Shown piece by piece: positions 26,674 to 36,720 of a stretch of DNA of 64,000 nucleotides (position 1 is the first letter of the stretch; each line of letters opens with the position of its first letter). Below the pieces are notes generated by a model that was not told the DNA's origin, made no database searches, and saw only the letters and a list, made by a program, of their open reading frames with translations. The translations under genes and the position numbers were made by a program. Source of the DNA: Rhizobium sp. 007 (lineage in GTDB: Bacteria; Pseudomonadota; Alphaproteobacteria; Rhizobiales; Rhizobiaceae); NCBI RefSeq assembly GCF_015353075.1, contig NZ_CP064191.1, forward strand, positions 186,001 through 250,000, in the 5' to 3' direction.

Positions 26674-27903
26674 ATGGCAAACAGAGCACTTATCCTGCTT
26701 GAAGGTCATAAGAGTAACGGTCCGCTCTACATTCAGGCGGCCCAGCGTCTTGATCTTCATCCAATTACTCTGACAACGGATCCAACTCAATACCATTATC
26801 TGGAAAGGGAGAAGATTGATGCAATCCGTGTTGATACGAAGAGTCTCGATTCGCTGATTCGCGTGTGTTCTCGGCTACGGACGACCTATGACATTGTCGG
26901 CATTACGGGGTTTTCGGGCCTCGACGAGTCGTTATATTTGACCGTTGCGAAGCTCTGCCAACACTTCGGTCTACCAGGACCGAACCCCGCAGCGGTTGAG
27001 CGATGCTGCGACAAGTTCGTTCAGCGACAGTGTCTCGCGAAGGCTGGAGTTCCAATGCCTGCCTTTCGCTTGGCGGCAGATGCTATGGGAGTAAAAGACT
27101 CTGCTACCGAGATTGGCTTTCCGGTGGTAGTTAAACCAGCTGTAGGGAGCGGCAGCAGCGGTGTCCGACTGTGCCGCGACGTCAGTGAATTAACGGAACA
27201 TACGAACTATCTGTTGGGAGGGAAGCACACATGGCCGTGCGAGCCTCGTATACTGGTCGAACAATTCGCGCGAGGGCCGTCTTATAGCACTGATACGATG
27301 GGAGATATGGTCATCGCCGTTGGTGCGGCGGAGTTCGACCAACCACCGTATTTCGTCGTTCGCGAAAGCGTCTTTCCAGCCCGGCTAACTGGTGATGACT
27401 ATAGACGCATCGTCGATGTTTCACTGAGCTGTTTGCAAGCCCTCGGTCTTAGTTGGGGGCCAACGAACATTGAATTTCGATGGACGAAGCAAGGCCCCGT
27501 CGTTATTGAAGTTAATCCGCGGCTTCCCGGTTGGACCACTCCCCGTTTAATTCAACTGGCTTACGGAGTTGATCTCATCACCGAGCACATCAATCTTGTC
27601 ACCGGTGAGAAATGCGATTTGCGTGCAACACATTTGCTCACTGCAGCGGCGCGGTTCCTAGTTCCTCATCGCGATGGTATCCTTGATTGGCTCGACGGCG
27701 ACAGTCGGGCGGCTGCGGTACCTGGTGTCGCTGAGGTCAGATTTTATGTTAAACCAAACACCCTGATCGTCAGAAAAGGCGATTACTTGGACTCTGTTGG
27801 TCATATTATCGCGGCTTCACCCAGCTTTGCGCAAACTGAGGCCATACTCAACCGTGCTGTTGACTTAATAAGCTGGTCAATCAATGGTTGCGTTTGTGTC
27901 TAG
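26674..27903 (+). CDS. ATP-grasp carboxylate-amine ligase paralog B
   Basis: 409 residues, colinear with paralogs A, C and D. It starts MANRALILLEGHKSNGPLYI, has GLPGPNPAAVERCCDKFVQR (about 100-120), the ATP-binding FPVVVKPAVGSGSSGVRLCR (about 150-170), RILVEQFARGPSYS, and the metal-binding VVIEVNPRLPG (about 285-295), then a C-terminal domain with GDSRAAAVPGVAEVRFYVKP. Start ATG 26674 follows CAGGAG; an upstream frame extension lacks a ribosome site. It is the only paralog on the plus strand. Its tail (WSINGCVCV) is short and Cys-containing, unlike the WSITPF tails of C and D. Likely forms an amide between amino-acid-like substrates; specificity unknown. Confidence 0.87.
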   Translation: MANRALILLEGHKSNGPLYIQAAQRLDLHPITLTTDPTQYHYLEREKIDAIRVDTKSLDSLIRVCSRLRTTYDIVGITGFSGLDESLYLTVAKLCQHFGLPGPNPAAVERCCDKFVQRQCLAKAGVPMPAFRLAADAMGVKDSATEIGFPVVVKPAVGSGSSGVRLCRDVSELTEHTNYLLGGKHTWPCEPRILVEQFARGPSYSTDTMGDMVIAVGAAEFDQPPYFVVRESVFPARLTGDDYRRIVDVSLSCLQALGLSWGPTNIEFRWTKQGPVVIEVNPRLPGWTTPRLIQLAYGVDLITEHINLVTGEKCDLRATHLLTAAARFLVPHRDGILDWLDGDSRAAAVPGVAEVRFYVKPNTLIVRKGDYLDSVGHIIAASPSFAQTEAILNRAVDLISWSINGCVCV

Positions 27904-28179
27904 CGGCCTAGCGCGCAGCAAGCGAGCACCGGCGTGGAATCATTAGTGTTCTCCGGTAGGGATTGGGTTGCTGACCAATCTGTACGACAGATGTATCCAT
28001 CCGGCCAGGCTTGCAATTACCCATAAGTAACTGACTCGCTTACGAAAATTTTCAGTAAAATCTTGAATCAAAAGTCTCACTTGTGGTTCTTTGTCGAGCA
28101 TCTGATTCGTTTAAGGCGGTGCTGTATGTCGGTCGAGACGATGTGACGGCTGATAATGACAGCCATTGGAGCAAGCAGT

Positions 28180-28392
28180 AAATAGACGCGGCGTCTTTCA
28201 AGGATGCGCGCCTTGGCCGACTCTGCACAGAACTTTTACGACAGCTTGGAGAGCACATGGGCGGCTCTATTCCTTTCGCGTGCCAGGACTGGGCCGCCAC
28301 CAAAGCGGCTTATCGGTTTTTCTCCAACCCGAATGTTGAGGAAGGCGATATCCTCAACGGCCATTTTGCCGCGACCGCTCAACGCTATGATG
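28180..28392 (+). pseudogene. IS4/Tn5-type transposase N-terminal fragment
   Basis: The frame reads RLGRLCTELLRQLGEHMGGS, then IPFACQDWAATKAAYRFFSN and PNVEEGDILNGHFAATAQRY, the DNA-binding N-terminus of Tn5-like IS4-family transposases. It is cut abruptly where the IS91-type element begins. The 27904-28179 stretch before it shows nothing. Confidence 0.8.
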
Positions 28393-29291
28393 CCTGCAGC
28401 GGCCCGTAGCGGATCCGATGGAAGCCCTCGGGCAGGACGTGTAACAGAAAGCGGCGGATGAACTCATCGGCCGACACGGTCATCACCTGTTGCCGATCGC
28501 CGTGCCGACAATCCTTCCAGCGGAAACGCACCGCGCCATCCTCGATAGGCGAAGGGCGGCTTGGCAAAGACGACCCACTCGGCCCTTCGCAGCGGCGCCA
28601 AATAGCGCCGGAAGGCGTTGCGTTCGCTCAGGGCCCGCAAGTCGGAGAAGAACTGCAGTTTGCCGGCGTCGAAGGCTTTCTCCAGGTGCTCCAGGAACAA
28701 TCGTCGGAACAGGCGTGAGAGAACGCGGACCGGCAGGAAGAAGCCCGGCTTGCAGGCGATCCATCGCGTGCCGTCCGGCGAGAACCCGCCACCCGGGACG
28801 ACGCAGTGCAGATGGGGTGGTGCAACAAATTTTGCCCCCAGGTGTGCAGCACGGCGAAGAAACCGATCTCGGCGCCGAGATGCTTTGGGTCGGCAGCGAT
28901 GGTGCGTAGCGTCTCGGCGGTGGCGCGGAAGAGCAAGCCGTAGACGAGCGCCTTGTTCTGATAGGCGATGGCGGCAATGGGCGCCGGCAGCGTGAAGACG
29001 GCATGAAAGTACTGTGTATCGAGCAGCTCGGCCCGTCGATCCTCCAGCCATTGCGCACGGGCCAGCGATTGGCAGCGGGGACAATGTCTGTCGCGGCAGC
29101 TGTTGAAGGCGATTGCGCCTGTGTCCGCATTGATCGCACGCTTCCACGTGCCCACCGAGCGCGGCGGTGCGGCACAACTCGATCGACGTCACGACGCGGC
29201 GCTGAGCGGTCGACAGCGATGTGTGCTGGGCACGATAGGCCTCGCCGTAGCGGCGGAGTATGTCCGCCACTTCCGGCCCCGAACGGACCAT
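28385..29291 (-). pseudogene. IS91-family transposase, frameshifted
   Basis: Minus-strand frames give VADILRRYGEAYRAQHTSLS, the zinc-finger-like CRDRHCPRCQSLARAQWLED, YFHAVFTLPAPIAAIAYQNK, the HUH-type LHCVVPGGGFSPDGTRW, and a C-terminus with EFIRRFLLHVLPEGFHRIRY. IS91 elements transpose by rolling circle. At least three frameshifts break it (near 28800, 29130 and 28500). Confidence 0.85.
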
Positions 29292-29298
29292 CGGGAGC

Positions 29299-30178
29299 TC
29301 AGAAGTACTGAGGCTTGGCGGGCGGCGGCAAGGTGGGCGCTGGACGTGGCAAGAGCTCGAAGGGGCTCGCGGTAGCGCAGACCTTGTTGGTGGCGATGCG
29401 CAGATAATGGGCGGTAGTCGCCAGGCTGCGGTGACCGAGCAGCAATTGAATGGTGCGCACGTCGGCGCCTGCCTCAAGGAGATGGACGGCGAAGGCGTGC
29501 CGCAAACTGTGCGGCGTCACCGGTTTGGACAAGCGGGAGAGATCGTGCGCTTTCGCGCAGGCTTGCCCAACTGCATCCCGAGTGATCGGGTGGCTGGTGC
29601 GATCTCCGGGGAAGAGCCACTCCTTTGGCCGCCGCATCCTCCAATAATCGCGCAGGATCTCCAGGAGCTTGGGCACAACATCACATAGCGGTCCTTCTGG
29701 CCTTTGCCCTGCTCGACACGGACGACCATTCTCTGGCTGTCAATGTCCGTGGGCTTCAGGTGCACTGCTTCCGAAATGCGTAGACCGGCGGCATAGCAGG
29801 TGGTCAGGATCGCGTGATGTTTGAGATCGAGCACGCAGCCGAGAAACCGCTGCACTTCATCCGGACTGAGGACGATCGGGAGCTTCTGTGGCTTCTTGGG
29901 AAGCGGGAGGACCTCTTCAGGCACCCAGTCTCTTTCAAGCGTCACCTTGTAGAGAAAACGCGGCGCCGAAATGGCGGTGTGGATCGAGCCCGGCGCCAGC
30001 TGCTTCTCGTTGGCCAGATAGACCTGATAGATCCGGACGTCCTCGCGTCCGAGCAAGTCCGGCGACTTGCCGAAGTGTCGTGCAACCGCGACACCTGATT
30101 GCAGATACGAGAGTTGGGTATTGAGCGAGAAATTGCGACCTGCATGTCCTCGCTCATGCGCTGGCGAAGTGGGGTCAT
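29299..30178 (-). pseudogene. tyrosine-recombinase partner of the IS91-like element, frameshifted
   Basis: Begins MTPLRQRMSEDMQ at 30178 and shifts frame at once; the next frame carries DVRIYQVYLANEKQLAPGSI, then the catalytic region [20 protein letters not shown] (Arg), and another frame has [20 protein letters not shown] (His-x-x-Arg) and [15 protein letters not shown] (His and Tyr nucleophile). IS91-type elements of rhizobia often carry such an integrase just upstream of the transposase. Two or more frameshifts inactivate it. Confidence 0.82.
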
Positions 30179-30345
30179 GACGAGCTCCTCTGTCCGATGG
30201 AATGGGCTAAAATAGCCGTCCCATCCTCGCGCAGTTGGGGCTCCTACTGAATACGTGACCTCCTTGCCGCGCCGGCGTAGCGGAGCAGGTTTGGATGAGC
30301 GAGGCGATAGTCGCCCAGTGTTCGGCCCTGGCATCCAAGCCGCGT

Positions 30346-30501
30346 TCATAATGCCGGGTTTCTGACGTTCGAAGCAAGGTCACTTATCCCTTCCATCCCC
30401 TGTTTGGCCAAACCGTATTGGTAACCGGCAGCCATGAGCACGAGGGCGTTGAACATCTGCTCATTCGGCAGGCCCATGGTGGTTCTTTCAAATCCCTGCA
30501 T
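30346..30501 (-). CDS. possible 51-residue small protein
   Basis: Minus-strand ATG at 30501 opens MQGFERTTMGLPNEQMFNAL, then VLMAAGYQYGLAKQGMEGIS and DLASNVRNPAL. The composition is protein-like (helical, amphipathic) and not that of an IS gene. Only a weak ribosome site (CAGGAT) is seen. No family recognised. The rest of 30179-30783 holds no gene I can support. Confidence 0.35.
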   Translation of the reverse strand: MQGFERTTMGLPNEQMFNALVLMAAGYQYGLAKQGMEGISDLASNVRNPAL

Positions 30502-30783
30502 GGATGTTTGATCCTGCGACAAGTTCGATCGAGATTGTAGTCGAGCCGCGCCTTTCGGCAACCAAGCTCGTTGAACTGCGCGCTTTCATTGATTCTCTCG
30601 TAACCTGTTGCTCGATGCAAGAAGCCGAAGGGATAGGTCATGAGAAAGCAGTTTCGCATGCAATTAGTCTAGATCTGTTCGTCACAGCCCGGCCGGTAGA
30701 CCTGAGCGACACCCAGCGCCAAGAAGTGGGGCATTCTGCGATGATCGGTGAATCCGGTCGTCGCTACCGCAGTGCTCCACCGG

Positions 30784-32019
30784 CTATTGCACCACGCCGT
30801 CATTCTGTTCGGGCGGAAACGGAGTAATCGACCAATCGATCAAGTCGACGGCCTGCTGCAATATCGCCTCAGTTCGAGCAAGGTCGGGTGAAACGGCGCG
30901 TACATATCCCATGGAGTCTCGGTAATCGCCTTTCCTGACGATCGGTGCCTTGGGTTTCACATTCAATTTAACCTCGGCGATCCCGGAGACCGCAGCCGCC
31001 CTACGGTCGCCATCGATCCAATCGAGGATGCCATCGCGCTCAGGAAGCAGGGACCGCCAGGCCGCGATGTGGGAACGCGTTTTGCGCAAATCCCATTCAT
31101 CCCCGATGGCAAGCTTGATATGCTCGCTGACGAGATCAACACCGTAAGCGAGCTGAATGTGTTGAGGGCAGCCGCCAAGCCGCGGATTGACTTCAATGAC
31201 CACTGGGCCACGCTTCGTCCAGCGGAGTTCAATGCACGATGGGCCCCAGCCAAGGCCAAGAACTCGCAAAGAGCTTAGCGAAACATCCGCGATTTGCCCA
31301 TTCTCGTCATCGGTTAGTGGGGCTGGAAAGACGCCCTGACGAAAGACGAAATGGGGTGGGTGGTCGAAATCGGAGGCCTCGATCCCAAAGACCTCGTTTC
31401 CCATCATATGAGCGATGTAATGGGGACCTTCGGCGAATTCTTCCACCAATATTCTCGGCGAAGATCGCCATACGTGCTTCCCCCCCAACAAATAAGTCGT
31501 ATGATCGGCCACCTCATCGACGTTGCGGCACAACCGGACACCGCTGCTCCCGCTGCCTACGGCTGGCTTGATAACCACTGGCAGGCCGATCCCCGCAGCA
31601 GAAATTTCAACCTCAGTCGCATTCGCTGACAAGCGGTAAGCAGGTATTGGGACGCCAGCCTCCGCAAGGAGCTGATGTTGAGTGAATTTGTCGCAGCACC
31701 GCTCAACGGCTGCGGGGTTCGGTCCCGGTAGACCGAAATGCCGGCAGAGCTTGGCAACGGTTGCATAGACCGACTCTTGGGCGCTCGTAATGCCGACAAT
31801 GTCATACGTTTCACCCAGCCGAGAACATTCGCGAATCAGCGTATTGAGATTGCCTGTATCGACCCGGATCGCCTCAATGCTTTCCGCCGCAAGATAGTCG
31901 TACTGAGCTGGATCAGCCGACAGGGTAATTGGATGAAGTCCAAGACGCTGGGCCGCTTGGACGTACAGCGGACCATTGTTCCTGGTGCCTTCAACTATGA
32001 TAAGGGCTCTTCTTGCCAT
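30784..32019 (-). CDS. ATP-grasp carboxylate-amine ligase paralog C
   Basis: 411 residues, start ATG 32019 with GGAGGTG upstream (an in-frame ATG at 32037 is less likely). Same layout as paralog D, which it resembles most: MARRALIIVEGTRNNGPLYV, GLPGPNPAAVERCCDKFTQH, LPVVIKPAVGSGSSGVRLCR, RILVEEFAEGPHYIAHMMGN, CIELRWTKRGPVVIEVNPRL, and a C-terminal GDRRAAAVSGIAEVKLNVKP with tail WSITPFPPEQNDGVVQ. ATP- and Mg-binding residues are intact, so it is probably active. Upstream element at 32116-32147. Chemistry inferred from the superfamily: amide bond formation with ATP hydrolysis, in the cytoplasm. Confidence 0.88.
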   Translation of the reverse strand: MARRALIIVEGTRNNGPLYVQAAQRLGLHPITLSADPAQYDYLAAESIEAIRVDTGNLNTLIRECSRLGETYDIVGITSAQESVYATVAKLCRHFGLPGPNPAAVERCCDKFTQHQLLAEAGVPIPAYRLSANATEVEISAAGIGLPVVIKPAVGSGSSGVRLCRNVDEVADHTTYLLGGKHVWRSSPRILVEEFAEGPHYIAHMMGNEVFGIEASDFDHPPHFVFRQGVFPAPLTDDENGQIADVSLSSLRVLGLGWGPSCIELRWTKRGPVVIEVNPRLGGCPQHIQLAYGVDLVSEHIKLAIGDEWDLRKTRSHIAAWRSLLPERDGILDWIDGDRRAAAVSGIAEVKLNVKPKAPIVRKGDYRDSMGYVRAVSPDLARTEAILQQAVDLIDWSITPFPPEQNDGVVQ

Positions 32020-32115
32020 GGGCGTTGACACCTCCACTTGTGCTGTAGCCGCTTGAGCGACGCGGGCGTTTTGTCCGTGCGTGAGCTCAAATTTCAGGGC
32101 AAACGTAGCACTATG

Positions 32116-32147
32116 AGCGATTTACAGTCGCAAAGATTCTGTGAAGT
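32116..32147 (-). promoter_or_regulatory. conserved upstream element of ATP-grasp genes, copy 2
   Basis: On the minus strand reads ACTTCACAGAATCTTTGCGA then CTGTAAATCGCT, matching copies 1 and 3. It lies about 97 bp before the start of paralog C. Confidence 0.55.
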
Positions 32148-32375
32148 TATCTGAAAGTATCTGTTGCGATGTTTTGCGGATCTAGTGGCTTGATCGAAAC
32201 AAAAGAGTCCGATTATGATTTCCTTTTCGACATGCGGTTTGCGACGATAGCGCATGCGCACAGCTATTACATTCGATGTTTCGGCCGCCGACCGGCATGG
32301 CCCTTTAGGCCATTTTATTTCCGCAAGTACCTCGCCGCAGAAGCACGTGTGGCGGGTGAAGATCATTTTGATGAG

Positions 32376-32590
32376 CGGTGATGGTCTTGGACTGTCGCGA
32401 TCATGGAGGCGACTGGCACGAGCATGGTCTTGCACCGCACCGCTGGCGCAGCTTCAAACTATCGAATGATAAGGCTTTTGCCAAGAAACTACACGACGTC
32501 GTCGGACTATACGTCTCGCCGCTAGCCCATGCCTTGTCCTGTCCGTCGATAAAAAAGCCAAATTTAGGCACTTGAGAGGTGGCTCGGGAA
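32376..32590 (+). pseudogene. IS630-type transposase fragment (second copy)
   Basis: Encodes DWHEHGLAPHRWRSFKLSND and KAFAKKLHDVVGLYVSPLAH, then a LSVDKK-like end. Same segment of the same kind of transposase as 5545-5790, with many nucleotide identities, so it is a dispersed repeat. Confidence 0.7.
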
Positions 32591-32619
32591 ATTGAACGGT
32601 TGTGATAAATGGCTTTCGG

Positions 32620-34030
32620 CTCATGAACACTGTCAAGCGAAGCGAGGAATTGACCCCGCCTGTTGCCTCACCGAAGAATGTTACCAAACGATTTGGTGGG
32701 TGGAAGAACCGGCGTCATCCAGTCGCCATTGAGTATCTCAAGGGCCGAGTCCTGACGCCAGGCTTTCACCGCCATCTGCACCGTCCGCAGGCTTTTGTTC
32801 GTGAACCGTGTCCGATCGACGTTCATCAGCCGCTACAGTACGACGGCTGCCGAGACTGTCGGCTCAGCCTCCGGCCATGCCCGAATCTGAGCTTCATACG
32901 GCCCGAGCATGGTCGGCCTCTTCGGATAGGGTTTGGTCCGCCGATATGACCTTTTATGCGTAGGTCGCACCTCGCCAGCTTTCCAAGATTAGCGGTGAAG
33001 CGCTGCAGGTTGATGACGACAGGTTCCTCAGGCGTTACTTGCACTCCACGCCGATCGACGCGTCTTCCCAAATCCTCCTGCGCCGCACGGATGCCAGTGA
33101 AGAGCATTACCGGGTCCGCCGTGGCTTCGGCACCCACGAACCTGCCATAGCCGACCAGCCGTCGAACGATGGCGCCGTTCTTCTGCTCGACCCATGCCTG
33201 ATCATTCTTCCGATAGGCACGGGAACGGGTCACTTCCAACCCTTGACATCGGCACCAAGAAACCACGAGTTCATTCATGAAGGCACTGCCATTGTCGAAG
33301 TCAGCGCCCAGCAGCGGAAAGGGAAACAGCGACCTGGCACATTTAAAGGCAGCGATCACAAGACCGCTTTCTCGCGTCCGCACCGCACGCATTCGGTCCA
33401 CCCTGTGGCAATATCGGTCAGCACCATTATCTGTACGAAGCTGCCGGATGAAGAGGTGCCGGAATGCGCCACGAAGTCGACCTCGACATAACCTGGCGGC
33501 GGATCGTTCCAGTCCCCGAACGTGCGCACAGGAACCGACCGCCGAACCGCAGAACTCATTCCGGCACGGCGGCGTTGTCCGCCGCGGGCCACAGCACGCA
33601 CTTCCGACAGGAGGCGATCCATGGTCGCTGCGTTGATTGTCAGCAGCTTGTCCCGCAGCTCGATATCAAGATCCAGCCGGCCATGCCGCTCAAGAGCCGG
33701 CAGCAAGATGGGGATCAGCGGCTTGAGGCGTTTCGAGCAGAGGCGGTCGGATGCTTCCCACAATGCTACCAGTGCCTCCCGAACATCGGCGCCATAGGGA
33801 TATTGTCTAGTGGGTGACGAGCCGGTCGCTCGACGGCGGAGCACTCGGATCGCATGCTTGCGGTGATAACCGGTACCTGCGACGAACTCGTCCAGAATCC
33901 GTTGCTTGTCGGCCCGGCAGCTCGATCGATATCGCTCGACAATCGCTTCGACCAATTCCGACCCTCGCCACCCATCCTCCGAACCAGGATGACAACGACG
34001 GCTTCATCCCCTCGGGACGGGGACCCTATC
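32620..34030 (-). pseudogene. integrase-type DDE transposase relic
   Basis: Pieces on the minus strand read VEAIVERYRSSCRADKQRIL, DEFVAGTGYHRKHAIRVLRR, WNDPPPGYVEVDFVAHSG and IMVLTDIATGWTE (first Asp region), PLLGADFDNGSAFMNELVVS (second Asp), RKNDQAWVEQKNGAIVRRLV (Glu). An integrase-core transposase with the DDE residues recognisable but in at least three frames. Family not named with certainty. Confidence 0.72.
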
Positions 34031-34113
34031 GGTAACAATCAACGTGAGGCAATGCGGGGTCAGTTTCTCATTTCGCCTGACAAACACGGCAGTATGCCGG
34101 GAACAGGGAGCTA

Positions 34114-35038
34114 TGATGACGAAACGACCCCGCCGCAGCCATAGCCCCGCCTTTAACGTGAAAGTCGCGCTTGCCTCGATAGAGCCGAAGACGTCTTCGA
34201 TGACGGTCGGACGGAAGCCCCGAATCGGCCGTTTTTGTCAAAAGCCTGCATCCCAAGACTGGCGAACTGACGCTGGAGAACGATTTTTTAGCAGGCGCGC
34301 TCGGGACTGTTGAGCGGAAAGCGATGATCGACCGGAACCACGGTTTCCCGCCAAGCCCAGATACTCCGCATCAGCCGTGGCAGCGTCTATTACCTGCCCC
34401 GGCTGGCGTTGGGGCCTGATCTGGTCCTGATGCGCCGGATCGACGAACTGCATCTGGACTATCCATACGCCGGAAGCCTGATACTTCAAGGGCTTTTGAA
34501 GGCCGAAGGGCATGATGTTGGACGCCTGCGTCTACCCGTATCTCCTGAAGAACCTCGCCATCACCCGGCCCAATGTTCCGATGGCGCGGGGCTCGTCTAT
34601 CTCTGCGCGCCGTCGTGGACGGGTTCAGCCGCCGGGTTCTGTCCTGTCGGCTGTCGATCACCATGGAGACGGCGTTCTGTATCGAAGCTGTCGAGGAAGC
34701 GCTGTCGCGTTACGGCAAGCCCGACATAACACCGACCAGGGCAGCCAGGGCAGATTCACCTATATCGACTTCATCAAGGTGCTGAAGGATGCCGAAATCA
34801 GCATCTCCATGGACGGCAAAGGGGCCTGGCGGCACAACTTCTTCGTCGAGCGTCTCTGGCGCTCGATCAAATACGATGAGGTACGTCTCCACGCCTATAA
34901 GTCGGCCCCAGAGGCCCGCGCCGGGATTGGCCGGTATCTGGCTTCCTATGACGGCCGACGCCCACATTCATCCCTTGACCGGCAGACGCCGGATCAGGCT
35001 TACTTCAACGCGCTGACGCCGATGATGGCGGCAGCGTA
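34114..35038 (+). pseudogene. IS3-family transposase relic with preserved right end
   Basis: Starts MTKRPRRSHSPAFNVKVALA (OrfA), with GELTLENDF in a shifted frame, then OrfB pieces DLVLMRRIDELHLDYPYAGS, RAVVDGFSRRVLSCRLSI, DQGSQGRFTYIDFIKVLKDA, FFVERLWRSIKYDEVRLHAY and PHSSLDRQTPDQAYFNALTP. Broken by frameshifts and small deletions. The terminal sequence 35041-35096 recurs at 36600-36680 and 43434-43505. Confidence 0.82.
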
Positions 35039-35040
35039 AT

Positions 35041-35096
35041 CGAGGCGGGAATCCACTTAGCAAAACGCCCCAAGTTGTTCAGACAAATCGAGCCAC
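35041..35096. repeat. IS3-type element terminus, copy 1 of 3
   Basis: About 55 bp reading CGAGGCGGGAATCCACTTAG onward to GACAAATCGAGCCACC. The reverse complement occurs at 36600-36680 and 43434-43505, each joined to a transposase C-terminus. Three copies of one IS end, facing different ways, give substrate for recombination. Confidence 0.8.
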
Positions 35097-35098
35097 CC

Positions 35099-36358
35099 CT
35101 AGGAGAGAAGGGGCCGCATATCTTTACTATTCGCTAAGGTTGGAAATGGTGTGATCGACCAACTAATTAAGTCGACGGCACGCTGAAGTATGGTGTCCGC
35201 AAGAGCAAGGCTGGATGAAGTAACGATCACATATCCAATAGGGTCTCGGGAATCGTTTTTCCGGACGATCAGCGTCTTGGGTTTAACATATAATTTGACC
35301 TCCACAACACCTGGTACGGCAGCCGCCCGACTGTCGCCATCGATCCAGTCGAGGATGCCATCGCGCTCAGGAAGCAAGATTCGCACGGCCGCAGTCCTCG
35401 AATGCCTTTTGCGCAAATCCCATTCCTCGCCGATGACAAGCTTGATGTGCTCGGCGACGAGATCGACCCCGTAGGCCAGTCGGATCAGTTTAGGTTGCCC
35501 AATACCAAGACGCGGATTGACTTCAATGACTACTGGGCCATGCTTCGTCCAGCGGAGTTCAATGCACGTTGGGCCCCAACCAAGGCCAAGTGCTCGCAAA
35601 CAGCTTAGCGAAACATCGGCGATTCGCTGATGCTCATGCTCAATTAGCGCGGCCGGACATGTGGTTTCGCGACCGACGAAATGTGGCGGCGGGCCGAACT
35701 TGGCGGCGGTAATTCCAATGACCTCATTTCCCATTAGATCAGCGATATAAAAGGGTCCTTTTGCGAATTCTTCTACCAAGACTCTCGGCAAAGATTGCCA
35801 TACGTGCTTCCCGCCCAATAGATAGGTCGCATGTTCGGCTACCTCATCGACGTTGCGGCACAACCGGACACCGCTGCCGCCGCAGCCCATTGCTGGCTTA
35901 ACGATCACAGGCAGGCCGATCTCTACAGCAGAGCTTTGCACTTCCGTCGCGTTCGCTGCCAAACGATAAGCAGGTACTGGAACGCCCGCTTCTGCGAGAA
36001 GCTGACGTTGAGTGAATTTGTCGCAGCACCGTTCAACGGCTGCGGGATTCGGTCCCGGTCGACCGAAATGCCGGCAGAGTTTGGCAACTGTCGTAGGGAT
36101 AGACTCGTCGAGTCCCGCAAAGCCGATGATGCCCGCGATGTCATATGTGGTACGCAGCCGGGAACATTCGTCGATCAGCGCATCGAGATTGTCTGTATTT
36201 ATACGAATTGCCTCGGTCCCGTTTGCCGCAAGATAGTCGTATTGAGTCGGGTCCGCCGCCAGGGAAATTGGATGAAGACCAAGACGCTGGGCCGCTTGGA
36301 TGTATAGTGGCCCATCACCTCTTGACCCTTCAACCATGATGAGCGCTCTTTCTGCCAT
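35099..36358 (-). CDS. ATP-grasp carboxylate-amine ligase paralog D
   Basis: 419 residues, start ATG 36358 with AGGGGAT upstream. Same domains as paralogs A-C: MAERALIMVEGSRGDGPLYI, GRPGPNPAAVERCCDKFTQR, LPVIVKPAMGCGGSGVRLCR (here the glycine loop reads GCGGSG in place of GSGSSG), RVLVEEFAKGPFYIADLMGN, CIELRWTKHGPVVIEVNPRL, and GDSRAAAVPGVVEVKLYVKP with tail WSITPFPTLANSKDMRPLLS. The stop codon is only a few bases from an IS3-type terminus at 35041-35096, so that element inserted right behind the gene. Probably active. The altered loop may change nucleotide or substrate binding. Confidence 0.88.
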   Translation of the reverse strand: MAERALIMVEGSRGDGPLYIQAAQRLGLHPISLAADPTQYDYLAANGTEAIRINTDNLDALIDECSRLRTTYDIAGIIGFAGLDESIPTTVAKLCRHFGRPGPNPAAVERCCDKFTQRQLLAEAGVPVPAYRLAANATEVQSSAVEIGLPVIVKPAMGCGGSGVRLCRNVDEVAEHATYLLGGKHVWQSLPRVLVEEFAKGPFYIADLMGNEVIGITAAKFGPPPHFVGRETTCPAALIEHEHQRIADVSLSCLRALGLGWGPTCIELRWTKHGPVVIEVNPRLGIGQPKLIRLAYGVDLVAEHIKLVIGEEWDLRKRHSRTAAVRILLPERDGILDWIDGDSRAAAVPGVVEVKLYVKPKTLIVRKNDSRDPIGYVIVTSSSLALADTILQRAVDLISWSITPFPTLANSKDMRPLLS

Positions 36359-36461
36359 TGGCTTTATCCCCTACGTGATGTGTGGCGGTTCTGAGACTAC
36401 ATCGGCATCTTACTTTTTTCGCCGTGCCTGGCTCAGAGTTTGCCGTTAGCCTACCATCGTC

Positions 36462-36493
36462 AGCGATTTACGGTAGTAAAGATCGTGTAAATT
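36462..36493 (-). promoter_or_regulatory. conserved upstream element of ATP-grasp genes, copy 3
   Basis: On the minus strand reads AATTTACACGATCTTTACTA then CCGTAAATCGCT, about 104 bp before the start of paralog D. The flanking GCAACAGATGCTT is also shared with paralog C (GCAACAGATACTT). Confidence 0.55.
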
Positions 36494-36599
36494 ATGCGAA
36501 GCATCTGTTGCAGATCGTGTCCCGTAAGGTGGTGTAGGTCCTGAGGTGGCCATCAGTGTTTTTCCGGCAGGGTCGGGTTGTTCAAAGCCGACCTGATGG

Positions 36600-36720
36600 A
36601 AAGACCAGCGATGACAGAGGTGGCTCGGTTTGTCTGAACAACTCGGTGCGGTTTGCTAAGTGGATTCCGGCCTCGATTATGCTGCTGCCTTTATTGGCAT
36701 CAGCGCGTTGAAGTAAGCCT
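36600..36720 (-). pseudogene. IS3-type element terminus with transposase C-terminal scrap, copy 2 of 3
   Basis: Carries the shared terminus and a minus-strand scrap reading LTSDQAYFNALMPIKAAA, the last residues of the same OrfB as at 34114-35038. Confidence 0.75.
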
